A stretch of DNA of 64,000 bases, taken from Ignavibacteria bacterium. Lineage in GTDB: Bacteria; Bacteroidota; Ignavibacteria; Tepidaquicellales; Tepidaquicellaceae. The notes below the pieces were generated by a model, which was given only the letters and a program-made list of their open reading frames with translations, had not been told where the DNA came from and searched no databases. A program made the position numbers and the translations under genes. The stretch lies in assembly GCA_019187405.1 (NCBI GenBank), contig JABAQZ010000005.1, forward strand, positions 82,525-146,524, read 5' to 3'. How positions within the stretch are numbered: the first letter of the stretch is position 1; every line of letters starts with the position of its first letter. This document shows positions 47,849 to 57,049 of the stretch, one piece after another.

Positions 47849-49417
47849 TTATTTGTTTATGTCAGATAATTTATCACCTGTATTATTTTCGAGTTTTATA
47901 TTACCAAGTTTTTTTTGATTCTCATGAAAATTTTCAATAATCTTCTTTACGCTTGATTCAGTTTTTGAAAGGAAAGTATTAGGATAAATTCCAATCCAGA
48001 CTATAAAAACTAATATCGGAACAAAGGATAAAAATTCTCTTGCATTAAGGTCTTTGAGACTTTTGTTAGCTTCTTTATCGATTGGTCCGAGCATTACTCT
48101 TTGAAACATCCAGAGCAGATAAACTGCAGCTAAAATCACTGCAGTAGTCGAGATTATTGAATATAGATTAGTTCCTAAATTGGAAGAATAAAATGAACCG
48201 AGAAGGATCAGAAATTCACCGACAAAACCGTTTAATCCGGGAAGTCCAATTGATGAAAAGACAACAATGGTATAGATAACGGAAAATACCGGCATCACTT
48301 TCATTAAACCGCCGAATTCTGCAATTGCTTTTGTATGTCTTCGATCATATAATATTCCAACAATCATAAACAAAGCACCTGTTGATAATCCATGATTTAT
48401 CATTTGTATAACACTGCCCTGCATGGCAACGTCGGTAATTGCAAATGTTCCGAGTACTATGAATCCGAGATGACTTACAGATGAATATGCCACGAGTTTT
48501 TTAATGTCTTTCTGAACAATAGAAACTAGCGCGCCGTAAACGATTCCGATGACAGCAAGCACAGCTATATAAGGAGTAAGCTTAACGAAAGCAGCAGGAA
48601 ACAGCGCAATTGAAAATCTAATGAGTCCGTATGTTCCCATTTTCAGAAGTACTGCTGCGAGAATAACGCTGCCGGCAGTAGGCGCTTGAACGTGAGCATC
48701 AGGAAGCCATGTATGAAATGGGAATAGCGGTACTTTTATGAGAAAGCTAAGTGTAAACAATACGAAGAGGTAAATCTGTTTATCAAGTGGTATCCTGTAA
48801 GCAACCGAAGTAAGCTGTGTCAAATCGGTGGTAAATTCTCCGCCTGTAAAAGGTATACAGATAAATCCGAGCCAAATGATGCCGATAAGCATGAGCAAAC
48901 TTCCGAACATAGTATAAAGAAAAAACTTCACCGTAGCATAGATCCTGTCTTCAGATCCCCAAATGCCGATAATAAAATACATCGGTATCAGAATGATTTC
49001 CCAGAAAATATAAAACAAAATGAGATCAAGTGATGCAAAAACTCCGATTAAGCCTGCATCAAGTAAAATAATCAGGAAGTAAAATGCTTTAAGATTTTTT
49101 GTGATTGATGTCCATGATGCAAGAATAGAAAGCGGAAACATGAACGTCGACATTAAAATCAAGAGGAGTGAAATTCCGTCAACTCCAAGAAAATAATTTG
49201 TTTTTATTATCTTTATCCATTCGAATTTTTCTACAAACTGATATTCTCCCTTTCCAGGATTGAATATAAAAAACAGATAAACGGAGAGAGCAAAAGGAAT
49301 TAAAGATACAAGAAACGCATAATTTTTAATTAACTTCTCATTATCCTTTTTAAAAAAAATAATGGGAAGCGATAAAATGAAAGGTAAAAAAATCAGAATC
49401 GATAAAATATTTTGCAA
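47849..49417 (-). CDS. nuoM: NADH-quinone oxidoreductase subunit M
   Basis: This 522-residue polytopic antiporter-like subunit of complex I has about 14 membrane segments. Conserved residues are visible: the Glu in 'FWEIILIPMYFIIGIWG', the Lys in 'FLIKVPLFPFHTWLPDAH', the 'YSSVSHLGF' segment and the Glu in 'GLNGFVGEFLIL'. It is therefore NuoM rather than NuoL or NuoN. The start is TTG. No other nuo gene is in the window. It is the last gene of a four-gene minus-strand run behind an aldehyde dehydrogenase, so it may be an extra NuoM-like subunit or displaced from its operon. Confidence 0.9.
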   Translation of the reverse strand: MQNILSILIFLPFILSLPIIFFKKDNEKLIKNYAFLVSLIPFALSVYLFFIFNPGKGEYQFVEKFEWIKIIKTNYFLGVDGISLLLILMSTFMFPLSILASWTSITKNLKAFYFLIILLDAGLIGVFASLDLILFYIFWEIILIPMYFIIGIWGSEDRIYATVKFFLYTMFGSLLMLIGIIWLGFICIPFTGGEFTTDLTQLTSVAYRIPLDKQIYLFVLFTLSFLIKVPLFPFHTWLPDAHVQAPTAGSVILAAVLLKMGTYGLIRFSIALFPAAFVKLTPYIAVLAVIGIVYGALVSIVQKDIKKLVAYSSVSHLGFIVLGTFAITDVAMQGSVIQMINHGLSTGALFMIVGILYDRRHTKAIAEFGGLMKVMPVFSVIYTIVVFSSIGLPGLNGFVGEFLILLGSFYSSNLGTNLYSIISTTAVILAAVYLLWMFQRVMLGPIDKEANKSLKDLNAREFLSFVPILVFIVWIGIYPNTFLSKTESSVKKIIENFHENQKKLGNIKLENNTGDKLSDINK

Positions 49418-49445
49418 GCTTATATAGTTTATTTAGATTATTAAA

Positions 49446-51146
49446 TCAGCCTTTATATCTCTGTCCTTTTTCTTCATTAATGAAAATCCAGCTGACAATT
49501 TTTGCTATGTTTATGGTTTTGAAATGTTTCCAGTATTCTTCATCGAAAATAAATCTCGAACTCTTATTATTGCTAGTCATTTCTTTTGCCTGCTTCATGA
49601 TAGCGCTGAATCTCCGCTGCCATTTCTTCCAGTTTTCTTTTCTGAGATCAAACCATCCTTCATCAGCCCATTTATTAATTTTATCCCGCGTAATCTTAAT
49701 GTTATCTCCTTCGGCAAAAGAAGGGATCTTTATTTCCGGACCTCTTAAAATACTTTTACCGTCGGGATATAAAACCGGTATTCCTATTGATACAATCTCA
49801 TCTCTTATCCCGTGATTATTTTTAAGATAATCAAAAATTGTTTTTGAAATTTTTTCCGGAACTTGTGCAATATAATTATTGAAATCTTTATAAATAAGTC
49901 TAATTAAATGTGCCTCAAAAAGTAATTTTGAAAGTTTTGGTGGTCCGAGCATTTCGAATGCAACAGAATTTGTCTTATTTTTCTTTTCGAGATTTTCCAG
50001 TTTTTCGAGAGCATTGCTTCTCATAAATCCGGCGCGATATGTAGGTTCCATAACCGACATATCAAGGGCATTGATGATATCAGATCCTGTATTTCCACCT
50101 TTTAATTCTCTTACCACATTTTCTGCTATTTCTTCGGGAGTAACAAATTCCATCTGTCCGGCAGTAGTGATAGTCTCATATTCGGCTTTTGAAAAAATTC
50201 CGTTTTCTCCCGTGTCAATAAAAACAGTTTTTAGATTACCTTTCTTTTTGAATTGTATTCCGGAATGTTTTGTAAACTTATCCTTTAGTTTCACCGTTTT
50301 ATCGGCATCAGTTTTATATAAAGGTATCGGTATTCCACGCTTTTTAATTTCACCATAACCGATATTTTTCCAAGCTATCGATCCAGTAGGTTTTATTTCC
50401 TTTACCATCGGACCTCCGGGAGTTCTCGCCATCAAAAACATCAACAGAGTCTGAGCGCCGGCAAGTGATGACTTGCTCAACAAAACTCTTGAAGGCTTTT
50501 CCTCGCTGTGAGTATAAGGTATGTTCAGTCCCATGCCGCCTGTCCCGCTTGTCCCGATTTTGAAGTAATAACCTGTTTTGAATTTTACCATTGTATGAAA
50601 AAGTATCTGAACATGCCTGATAAGCTGAGGTATATAAGAAACGCACATCATTTTTTCAACTGAAGCATTAAGCGCATCAAAACTGTATGACTCTGGATGT
50701 TTAAACTTATCAATGATCTCCTGATAAGCATGATATAGATCCTGATAAGCAATTGCAGTGGATGTGTTTATGCAGTCAATTACAATTTCAGGTTTGTACT
50801 TTTCTATCAATTTATAAAATGAAGAGGCTTTAAGCATTTCATCATTCATTTCATTTATGATGTCGTGAAGCACAAGCTTTCTTTTTATCGGATCATTCAA
50901 ATACTTTTCCCTCGGCATGTCTTTGAATTCATTCCTGACGAATATGTTACCCCACCAAGGCTGAAAAAATCCTTTTTGCTTCTTATACTGTTTTCTAAGT
51001 TCTTCACAGATACTTTCCGATTCTTCCTTCTTTAACGATGTTAAGATTATCTTTCCGGGTTTATCTTCCATAATTTTTCTGGCAACTGCCGAACCTACAA
51101 GCCCCCATCCTCCCAATATTAATACCGATTTTTTTCGAATGTCCAT
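49446..51146 (-). CDS. NAD(P)-binding Rossmann protein, saccharopine dehydrogenase/epimerase-like
   Basis: This 566-residue protein opens with a Rossmann dinucleotide-binding motif 'VLILGGWGLVGSAVARKI' (residues 8-25). A second recognisable stretch is 'YKPEIVIDCINTSTAIAYQD' near residue 114, as in epimerase or saccharopine-dehydrogenase-type folds. 'FKIGTSGTGGMGLNIPYTHS' near residue 196 looks like an active-site loop. The C-terminal 200 residues match nothing I know. No specific reaction can be assigned. It follows the GNAT gene by 6 nt and precedes nuoM by 28 nt. Confidence 0.72.
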   Translation of the reverse strand: MDIRKKSVLILGGWGLVGSAVARKIMEDKPGKIILTSLKKEESESICEELRKQYKKQKGFFQPWWGNIFVRNEFKDMPREKYLNDPIKRKLVLHDIINEMNDEMLKASSFYKLIEKYKPEIVIDCINTSTAIAYQDLYHAYQEIIDKFKHPESYSFDALNASVEKMMCVSYIPQLIRHVQILFHTMVKFKTGYYFKIGTSGTGGMGLNIPYTHSEEKPSRVLLSKSSLAGAQTLLMFLMARTPGGPMVKEIKPTGSIAWKNIGYGEIKKRGIPIPLYKTDADKTVKLKDKFTKHSGIQFKKKGNLKTVFIDTGENGIFSKAEYETITTAGQMEFVTPEEIAENVVRELKGGNTGSDIINALDMSVMEPTYRAGFMRSNALEKLENLEKKNKTNSVAFEMLGPPKLSKLLFEAHLIRLIYKDFNNYIAQVPEKISKTIFDYLKNNHGIRDEIVSIGIPVLYPDGKSILRGPEIKIPSFAEGDNIKITRDKINKWADEGWFDLRKENWKKWQRRFSAIMKQAKEMTSNNKSSRFIFDEEYWKHFKTINIAKIVSWIFINEEKGQRYKG

Positions 51147-51152
51147 TATTTA

Positions 51153-51710
51153 TTATTTTTGTTTAATTACCATCAGATGGTATATGATATCGCTGCTGCC
51201 GGCATCCGAGTTTCCGTAAAATTCTTTTGTAATTATTTTATGAAGATTGTCTGCCTTTTTAAAACCAAGTTTTCGTAAATTTCTTTCAGCAATTTTATTT
51301 GTTATGTAATAATAACCCGCAATGAACTTAAACTTTTTTAATCCCTTAATGTATTCCAATAATAACTTTGAAGATTCATATCCGATTAGGTTTCCTCTGA
51401 AATTTTTGGCAATGGCAGTTGAAATCTCACAGGCTTCATCATAATGTTTTCTCCATTTAAAGCAAATGTATCCTGCAGGTTTCAATCCTGCTCTGATGAT
51501 GTACCATACTTCACAGGGATTTCCGATTTTTGATTTAATCCATTTTCTTATTTTGGGCTTTGTATTATTGGCTGTGTATTCATGATTTAGAAAATCATAA
51601 ATTTCCTGCTCATTGAAAAGCTCATGAAATAAATCAACGTATTTTTCATTTACAATTTCAAGCAGCCGGAGTGAACATCTTTTACCTGAGATGATTTTTT
51701 TGTGTTTCAT
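51153..51710 (-). CDS. GNAT-family N-acetyltransferase (RimJ/RimL-like)
   Basis: The frame opens at a GTG (51719), but the in-frame ATG at 51710 gives a typical start MKHKKIISGKRCSLRLL (185 residues). RimJ/RimL features are the N-terminal 'LRLLEIVNEKYVDLFHELF', the central 'PAGYICFKWRKHYDEACEIS' and 'NKIAERNLRKLGFKKA', which sits at the acetyl-CoA side. The acetyl-CoA loop itself is weak ('FRGNLIGYES'). The substrate is unknown. It lies 8-17 nt downstream of the aldehyde dehydrogenase gene and just before the Rossmann-protein gene. Confidence 0.78.
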   Translation of the reverse strand: MKHKKIISGKRCSLRLLEIVNEKYVDLFHELFNEQEIYDFLNHEYTANNTKPKIRKWIKSKIGNPCEVWYIIRAGLKPAGYICFKWRKHYDEACEISTAIAKNFRGNLIGYESSKLLLEYIKGLKKFKFIAGYYYITNKIAERNLRKLGFKKADNLHKIITKEFYGNSDAGSSDIIYHLMVIKQK

Positions 51711-51727
51711 AAAATTCACAAAGCAGC

Positions 51728-53215
51728 TTAGTCCGGTACAACTGTTTTATACCAAGTCTTCTTATTCAAGTCTTTTATTTCATCTATATGTATATGCTTT
51801 GCTTCAGTATATTCTTTAATTCCGTCAATACCGAATTCTCTTCCGATGCCGCTTTGTTTATACCCGCCAAAAGGAGCTCTGTCATTCATCAAGTGGTAAT
51901 CATTAATCCATACTGTACCGGTTCTCATAGCAGATGCAATTTTCAAAGCTCTCGCGTCATCTCTTGACCATACCCCGCCACCCAAACCGTAAATCGAATC
52001 GTTTGCAATTCTTACTGCTTCTTCATCATCTTTGAATTTTATTACAGCCAGTATAGGACCAAATATTTCTTCTCTGGCAATTTTCATTTTATTATTTACG
52101 TTTACAAATACAGTCGGCTCGATAAGCAGTCTGCTTTCATCGGGAGATTTTCCTCCTGTGAGAACCTCTGCTCCTTCTTCTTTCCCTGCTTTAATATAAT
52201 TCATTACAAGATCAAACTGCTTCCTGTTAATTACCGGACCATTGTCTGAAGTTTTATCCATAGGATCTCCGGTTTTCATTTTCGAAACTTTGCTTTTTAG
52301 TTTAGCAATAAATTCGTCATAAATCTTTTCGTGAACAAGAAGTCTTGTCCCGCCTTCACAGCATTGACCTTGATGATAAAACGCTGCATAAACTGCGCCA
52401 TCAACGCTCATGTCAATGTCTGCATCATCGAGAACTATGTTTGCTGATTTGCCGCCGCATTCAAGCGTAATTTTTTTCAGATTGCCTGCAGCGTTAATCA
52501 TGATTGTTTTACCAACTTCGGTCGAGCCCGTGAATCCGATTTTATCGACATCCGCATTATTGACAAGTTCATTACCGATTATACTTCCGCTTCCGGAAAT
52601 AATATTCACGACTCCTTTGGGCATATCCGTCATGTCAATCAAACGCGCAAGTTCGTTTGCGGTAACGGAAGTTTCTTGTGCGGGTTTTAAAATTACAGTG
52701 CAGCCGGCTGCAAGCGCGGGACCAAGTTTCCATACAGCCATTTTAAGCGGAAAATTCCAAGGTATAATAAGACCTGCAACTCCAACAGGTTCTCTTCTCA
52801 AAATATTTTTACTTACTCCGGGTCGGGATAATCCTTCAATGTTTTCATCAAGATCTACATCAGCCATCTTTGCAAAATAATTCATGCTCCTTGCGGACAA
52901 ATAAACATCTTCTCCGGCTTTTCTTATGGTCGAGCCTGAATCCATTGCTTCGAGTTTTGCAAGCTGTTTAGCATTTTCATTTATTTTATCTACAATTTGT
53001 TTCATGATCCTGCTGCGTTCTGATCGCGGCAGTTCGCTCCAGATACCGCTGTCAAAAGCTTTTCTCGCTGATCTTACCGCATCTTTTGCATCTTCAGCAG
53101 TCGCTTTTGAAATCTGAGCAAAGACTTCGCCCGAGTACGGATTTACCGCATCGAAAGTCGTTTTATCCGATGATTCTTTGAATTCACCGTTTATGTACAA
53201 TAAGTATTTTTCCAT
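51728..53215 (-). CDS. NAD-dependent aldehyde dehydrogenase
   Basis: This 495-residue ALDH-superfamily enzyme oxidises an aldehyde to its acid. The nucleotide-binding 'GFTGSTEVGK', the general-base Glu in 'LECGGKSANIV' and the catalytic Cys (C286 in 'YHQGQCCEGG') are intact, as is the C-terminal 'PFGGYKQSGIGREFG'. Closest in pattern to betaine- and phenylacetaldehyde-type ALDHs; the exact substrate cannot be told. It is the first gene of the minus-strand run that includes the GNAT, Rossmann and nuoM genes. Confidence 0.93.
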   Translation of the reverse strand: MEKYLLYINGEFKESSDKTTFDAVNPYSGEVFAQISKATAEDAKDAVRSARKAFDSGIWSELPRSERSRIMKQIVDKINENAKQLAKLEAMDSGSTIRKAGEDVYLSARSMNYFAKMADVDLDENIEGLSRPGVSKNILRREPVGVAGLIIPWNFPLKMAVWKLGPALAAGCTVILKPAQETSVTANELARLIDMTDMPKGVVNIISGSGSIIGNELVNNADVDKIGFTGSTEVGKTIMINAAGNLKKITLECGGKSANIVLDDADIDMSVDGAVYAAFYHQGQCCEGGTRLLVHEKIYDEFIAKLKSKVSKMKTGDPMDKTSDNGPVINRKQFDLVMNYIKAGKEEGAEVLTGGKSPDESRLLIEPTVFVNVNNKMKIAREEIFGPILAVIKFKDDEEAVRIANDSIYGLGGGVWSRDDARALKIASAMRTGTVWINDYHLMNDRAPFGGYKQSGIGREFGIDGIKEYTEAKHIHIDEIKDLNKKTWYKTVVPD

Positions 53216-53334
53216 TATAATTTATAATTTGACAAAATAATTTTTATGACAGGAGATTAATTTCAGTTTAAACTGCGGTTTAAAATATTTCGGCTTTATG
53301 TGCCAATTAATGATGCATCATTACACAAACGAGC

Positions 53335-53870
53335 TTACATGTAAAGATACGGTTTCCATTCATTATCGATTCTGCCTGCAAAATTTTTAATGAATGTAAT
53401 ATGAGAAGGTCTCTTCGGAATATTTAGAAGATGCATTCTTGCTTCATCAGGAGTTCTGTTGCCCTTTTTATTATTGCATTTAACACATGCTGTTGTAAGA
53501 TTTTCCCAACTGTCTTCACCGCCTCTTGATTTAGGCATCACATGATCAACGGTAAGATTGCTCGTGATTCCGCAATATTGGCAGCGGTGGTTGTCTCTGC
53601 GGAGAATGTTTTTCCTCGATAGTATTATTTTTTTAAAAGGTACTCTTACAAAAAAAACAAGTCGGACGATACTCGGATACTCAAAACTTCTTTGTACGCT
53701 TTTGACTCTCTTTTCTTCAATGCAGTAAATTGCTTCGGCTTTGCCAAGATATATCAGTACAATTGCTCTTCTAACATTGCAGATTGTCAGCGGTTCATAA
53801 TTCTGATTCAGTACCAGAACTTTTCCGTTTAAATAATTTATCTGCTGATTAAACGCTTTTTTATAATCAT
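53335..53870 (-). CDS. HNH endonuclease with disrupted 5' frame
   Basis: In the frame ending at 53335 an HNH nuclease is open from about 53907 down, but it has no ATG, GTG or TTG before the GTG at 53541, inside the HNH motif. The hidden part encodes '[20 protein letters not shown]' and '[20 protein letters not shown]', standard for this family, then '[11 protein letters not shown]', '[18 protein letters not shown]' and '[13 protein letters not shown]' with both CxxC zinc pairs. The natural ATG (53870-53868), preceded by AGGAGG at 53891-53886, is one frame off. A single extra A in the run of six A's (53862-53857) would restore the frame. Either a one-base deletion or ribosomal slippage is needed; about 178 codons in all. 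Related genes are single-frame proteins of about 170 residues. Confidence 0.8.
53856..53862 (-). other. A-AAA-AAG slippery heptamer in the HNH gene
   Basis: Read on the minus strand from the ATG at 53870 the codons are ATG ATT ATA AAA AAG. The A-AAA-AAG heptamer is a textbook -1 slippage site, and a -1 shift here joins the ATG frame to the HNH frame. A homopolymer deletion would look identical. Confidence 0.5.
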
Positions 53871-54538
53871 GTTCGTGGAAGATGACCTCCTTTTGTTTTG
53901 AGTATTGTTAAATTAAAAATATTAATAAGAATAATCAATTTTATTTTGCAGTGATGACTAAAAAATATGGTTTTTTGAAGCGTGTTAATTTATGCTTAAA
54001 AATTTAATTTTTAAATTGAACTTCTTCTAAAGAATTAAACAGCTATAAACATAATAGGAAGCGACGATTAAAATTCTTACCAGCAGTCATCATTATATAA
54101 AAAAATAATCAGATTACATAAAATCAAATGTTAAGATATCAGTTATTATAAAAGAAATTACGACTTCAAGCTTAATGAGGGGTTTGCTGATTTTAAGGAG
54201 TATAACTACCTCCAATGATGAAATGAGAAAAGCCAAATTATTGCATGTGCAAATGATTTATAAAATTATAATCAAGACGATCAGAGATTTTAGTTTGAAA
54301 ATTTATTCTGATTAAAGATTTGTTAAACTTAAGTTAGTATTCGTTAGTTGTTAATTCCGGAAAAATAAGCAATAGTAATTCAGAGTTGTAAAAACAGGTA
54401 TAGATCGGTAAAAATAATTGTAAAAAAATGTTTTACTTGTCATGGATAATATAAATTATTTAAATGGAATACTAATCGGATAAAGAAATATTCTAAAAAA
54501 TTTTAAATAGTTTATTTTATAATTTATCGCTTTCAGAT
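53871..54538. other. 668-bp intergenic region
   Basis: Beyond the AGGAGG of the HNH gene (53886-53891) this AT-rich region shows no open frame, tRNA, inverted repeat or promoter match that I can support. It separates the HNH gene from the 3' end of the sigma-factor operon. Confidence 0.55.
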
Positions 54539-55006
54539 TTATTTATCCGGATTATTGTTTTGTCTGTTTCTCTTTTTTTCTTTTAACTGATTTCTTAATT
54601 CTTTGTTAAACTTTCTTGTAAAAATCATAGACTTTGCAATTTGTTGAGGAGTCAGAAAACTTTTTAACTCATTAATATGATTTTTCCTTAGTTCAATAAT
54701 TTTTGCATCAATTTCAAAGAATGAATTTAATTTATCGTCTATATCGGCGGCATCTGGATTATCATTAATGGATTTCATTAACTGTTTTTTCTCTTTCATT
54801 AAACTCCTTAGCTGTTTTGCATTTTCTTTATGGAGAGACATGTATTTATCTGCTGTATTTTCATCAAGATTCATATTTTCCATAAGTTTCTGCTTCATTA
54901 CTTTACCGATTTCATCCGATGGATTTTCTCTGAAGTCTTTTTGCGCTAAGGCAAAACTTGAGAAAGAAAAAATTAATGCAGTCGAGTATAATAAAATTTT
55001 TTTCAT
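54539..55006 (-). CDS. Spy/CpxP-like periplasmic protein in an ECF sigma operon
   Basis: This 155-residue protein has a signal peptide ending 'SSFALAQ' (about residue 21) and a charged, wholly helical mature part. 'MNLDENTADKYMSLHKENAK' near residue 45 and 'LKSFLTPQQIAKSMIF' near residue 113 give the paired helix pattern of Spy/CpxP-type envelope-stress chaperones. The stop of the anti-sigma gene abuts its ATG directly, so it is the third gene of a sigma/anti-sigma/Spy operon. A role in sensing or buffering envelope stress is inferred. Confidence 0.8.
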   Translation of the reverse strand: MKKILLYSTALIFSFSSFALAQKDFRENPSDEIGKVMKQKLMENMNLDENTADKYMSLHKENAKQLRSLMKEKKQLMKSINDNPDAADIDDKLNSFFEIDAKIIELRKNHINELKSFLTPQQIAKSMIFTRKFNKELRNQLKEKKRNRQNNNPDK

Positions 55007-55807
55007 TTAGATTTTTGATTTAATAAGATTATTTAAAATTTCCTGCTGATCTTCGGGCGTTAATTCATCAAACTCCTCTTCGGGATCCGTCTCTTCTTGC
55101 GCTTCGAGATTCAACATGTCAATTCCGTTTGTTTCTATTTCTTCAGTTAAATTTTCTTCATCTGAAAAAATATCGGCAAATATATCATCAGCAGCTTCAT
55201 CTTTAATTTTTGGAATTGCAAAATCCGAAGAATCCTTTTCCGGTATTATTACTGCCGGTGTTTTCTTAATTCTATTCTTTACAATTAAATTCTTCTTTTC
55301 TGACTTAACAGAGTCGGTATAGCTTAATGATTTTTGTATTGAATTTTTTTTATCTGATTCTTTAATATCAGGAGATTTGATTACCGGGTTTTCTGAAGTC
55401 TTCTCGGTAATTTTAGTATTGGATATGTTGTCTTTATTTGAATTTAAAATGAATAGCAAAGCTAAAATGACAATGCACAATGCTGGTAAAATTATTTTCA
55501 GATGATTTCTCAAAAATTCACTAATATTAAAGTTTTTATTTTGCGGTGATTCATTATCAATTCTTTGCATAATCCTTGCAGATAAAGCAGAGAAGTATGA
55601 TTCATCCGGAACTTCAGATTCAGAACTTTGCATAAATCCGAGTGTATTTTTTATTAAACGGAATTCGTTTCTGAATTCGGAATTTATGGCAAGCTCCGAT
55701 TCAATTGCATTATGGAGTTCGGCATCTTCGATTTTATTTAGAGCAAAATCGGGAAGGTTAATGATCAGTTCGTCAATTTTGAATCTTTGCTTCATGCTTT
55801 CAGTCAA
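55007..55807 (-). CDS. membrane anti-sigma factor
   Basis: This 266-residue protein starts at TTG (an ATG at residue 5 is an alternative). The cytoplasmic N-terminus (about 1-105) is helical and acidic, as in anti-sigma domains, but lacks a ZAS His-Cys motif. A single membrane helix 'IILPALCIVILALLFIL' lies at about residues 110-127. The periplasmic part is Lys/Ser-rich and then very acidic ('EEETDPEEEFDELTPEDQQ' area near the C-terminus, given here in part). It overlaps the sigma-factor gene by 8 nt. Function follows from this position. Confidence 0.8.
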   Translation of the reverse strand: MTESMKQRFKIDELIINLPDFALNKIEDAELHNAIESELAINSEFRNEFRLIKNTLGFMQSSESEVPDESYFSALSARIMQRIDNESPQNKNFNISEFLRNHLKIILPALCIVILALLFILNSNKDNISNTKITEKTSENPVIKSPDIKESDKKNSIQKSLSYTDSVKSEKKNLIVKNRIKKTPAVIIPEKDSSDFAIPKIKDEAADDIFADIFSDEENLTEEIETNGIDMLNLEAQEETDPEEEFDELTPEDQQEILNNLIKSKI

Positions 55808-56384
55808 TTAATTCAAATTTACAATTTGCTTTAAGAAATTTTTCAATTTTTTTTACGGCGTGAAAATAATTTGCTTTCATTCCTCCGATTGATTTATTTA
55901 AGATTGTAGAAATGTCTTCATAGCTAAGATTTTCATAATATCTGAGATTAAACACTGCTCTTTGCTGATCAGGAAGAGATTCGATTGCTTTTTCGATTAA
56001 CTTCGTTTTTTCTTCAGCATCAATGATTTCATCAGCTTGTTTGTCTTTTGAAGCTATGGAAAGATTTTCAATACTTGCTGTTTTCATCAGTGTCTTTTTA
56101 TTTCTTAACAAGTGGTTTAAAGAAAAATTTATTGCCATTCTGTACAGGTAAGTAAAAAATTTTGATTCGCCTCTGAATTCATTTATCGAGTGATAAAGTT
56201 TAATGAACACTTCCTGCGTAATATCGTCGGCATCATCATGATTTAATACCATTTTTCTAATTACCATATAAATCTTTTTCTGATATTTCCTTACAAGAAG
56301 GTTGAATGCATTTTCGTTGCCTTCTTTTACAGAATTTATCAATTCAATATCTTCGCTGTTTATATTTAAATTAAAATCACCCAA
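55800..56384 (-). CDS. ECF RNA polymerase sigma factor
   Basis: This 194-residue sigma-70 family protein of the ECF type starts at TTG. Region 2 is visible as 'AFNLLVRKYQKKIYMVIRKM' and 'DADDITQEVFIKLYHSI' with 'FFTYLYRMAINFSLNHLLR'; region 4 contains 'LPDQQRAVFNLRYYENLSYE' and 'ISTILNKSIGGMKANYFHAV'. It directs RNA polymerase to a stress regulon and is probably held by the anti-sigma factor encoded next. The operon order sigma, anti-sigma, Spy-like protein suggests envelope-stress control. Confidence 0.93.
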   Translation of the reverse strand: MGDFNLNINSEDIELINSVKEGNENAFNLLVRKYQKKIYMVIRKMVLNHDDADDITQEVFIKLYHSINEFRGESKFFTYLYRMAINFSLNHLLRNKKTLMKTASIENLSIASKDKQADEIIDAEEKTKLIEKAIESLPDQQRAVFNLRYYENLSYEDISTILNKSIGGMKANYFHAVKKIEKFLKANCKFELID

Positions 56385-56530
56385 TAAATATGCTTTTGTT
56401 TTATATTAATTTAAATATAAAGAATTAAATTTGTATTATTAATAAAATCGATAAATTCCTCATATTATTTCTATGATAAGACATTGGTTACATTAAAAAG
56501 GTTTAATTTAATTTGTCCGGAAAAATTGAA

Positions 56531-57001
56531 TTAAAGATTAATTCTGAAAGTTTTCCAGTCTGATAATTCTATTGCGCCGAGTTTATCATAAAAGTTCAAA
56601 GCATTTTCATTCCAGTCAAGCACGACCCATTCCATCCTTCCGCATTTATTTTTTTTAGCAATATTAAGAAGTTTTTTAAAAAACAACTTTCCGGTACCGC
56701 GGTTTCTGAATTCTTCGAGGATGAAAATATCTTCGAGATAAAGTGTTCTGCTGGCTTTAAAAGAGGAATATGTAAAAAAGTAAATTGCATAGCCGGTAAT
56801 TTTACTTCCGCATTCTGAAATTAAAATTTTAATTTTTGGATTTTGGGAAAATGCAGCTTTCAGCAGTTGTTTTTTCCCTTTTTTGTCTGGAGGGTTTAAT
56901 TTTTCAAAAGCGGCTAATTCATCTACAAGTTTCAAAAAAATTTTGGAATCGGATTTTTTTGCTTTGCGGATTTTAATTTTGTCTTTATTAGATTTTTTCA
57001 C
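56531..57001 (-). CDS. GNAT acetyltransferase, diamine acetyltransferase-like
   Basis: This 156-residue protein starts at GTG. The acetyl-CoA pocket reads 'YLEDIFILEEFRNRGTGKLF' (about residues 87-106), and the C-terminal 'WNENALNFYDKLGA' matches spermidine/spermine N1-acetyltransferases (SAT1) closely. The likely substrates are therefore polyamines or similar small amines, but thialysine-type activity is equally possible. A Lys-rich N-terminus precedes the domain. It stands alone on the minus strand, divergent from the DUF1460 gene across 48 nt. Confidence 0.85.
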   Translation of the reverse strand: MKKSNKDKIKIRKAKKSDSKIFLKLVDELAAFEKLNPPDKKGKKQLLKAAFSQNPKIKILISECGSKITGYAIYFFTYSSFKASRTLYLEDIFILEEFRNRGTGKLFFKKLLNIAKKNKCGRMEWVVLDWNENALNFYDKLGAIELSDWKTFRINL

Positions 57002-57049
57002 ATTTAAAATGAAAATTATAATGTTTAAGTTAGCGTAAATTAAATAAAA

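Noticed and set aside
49480..50646. Several overlapping open frames on the opposite strand of the Rossmann-protein gene
   Set aside because: They lack ribosome binding sites and family motifs, and the minus-strand protein is continuous and credible.
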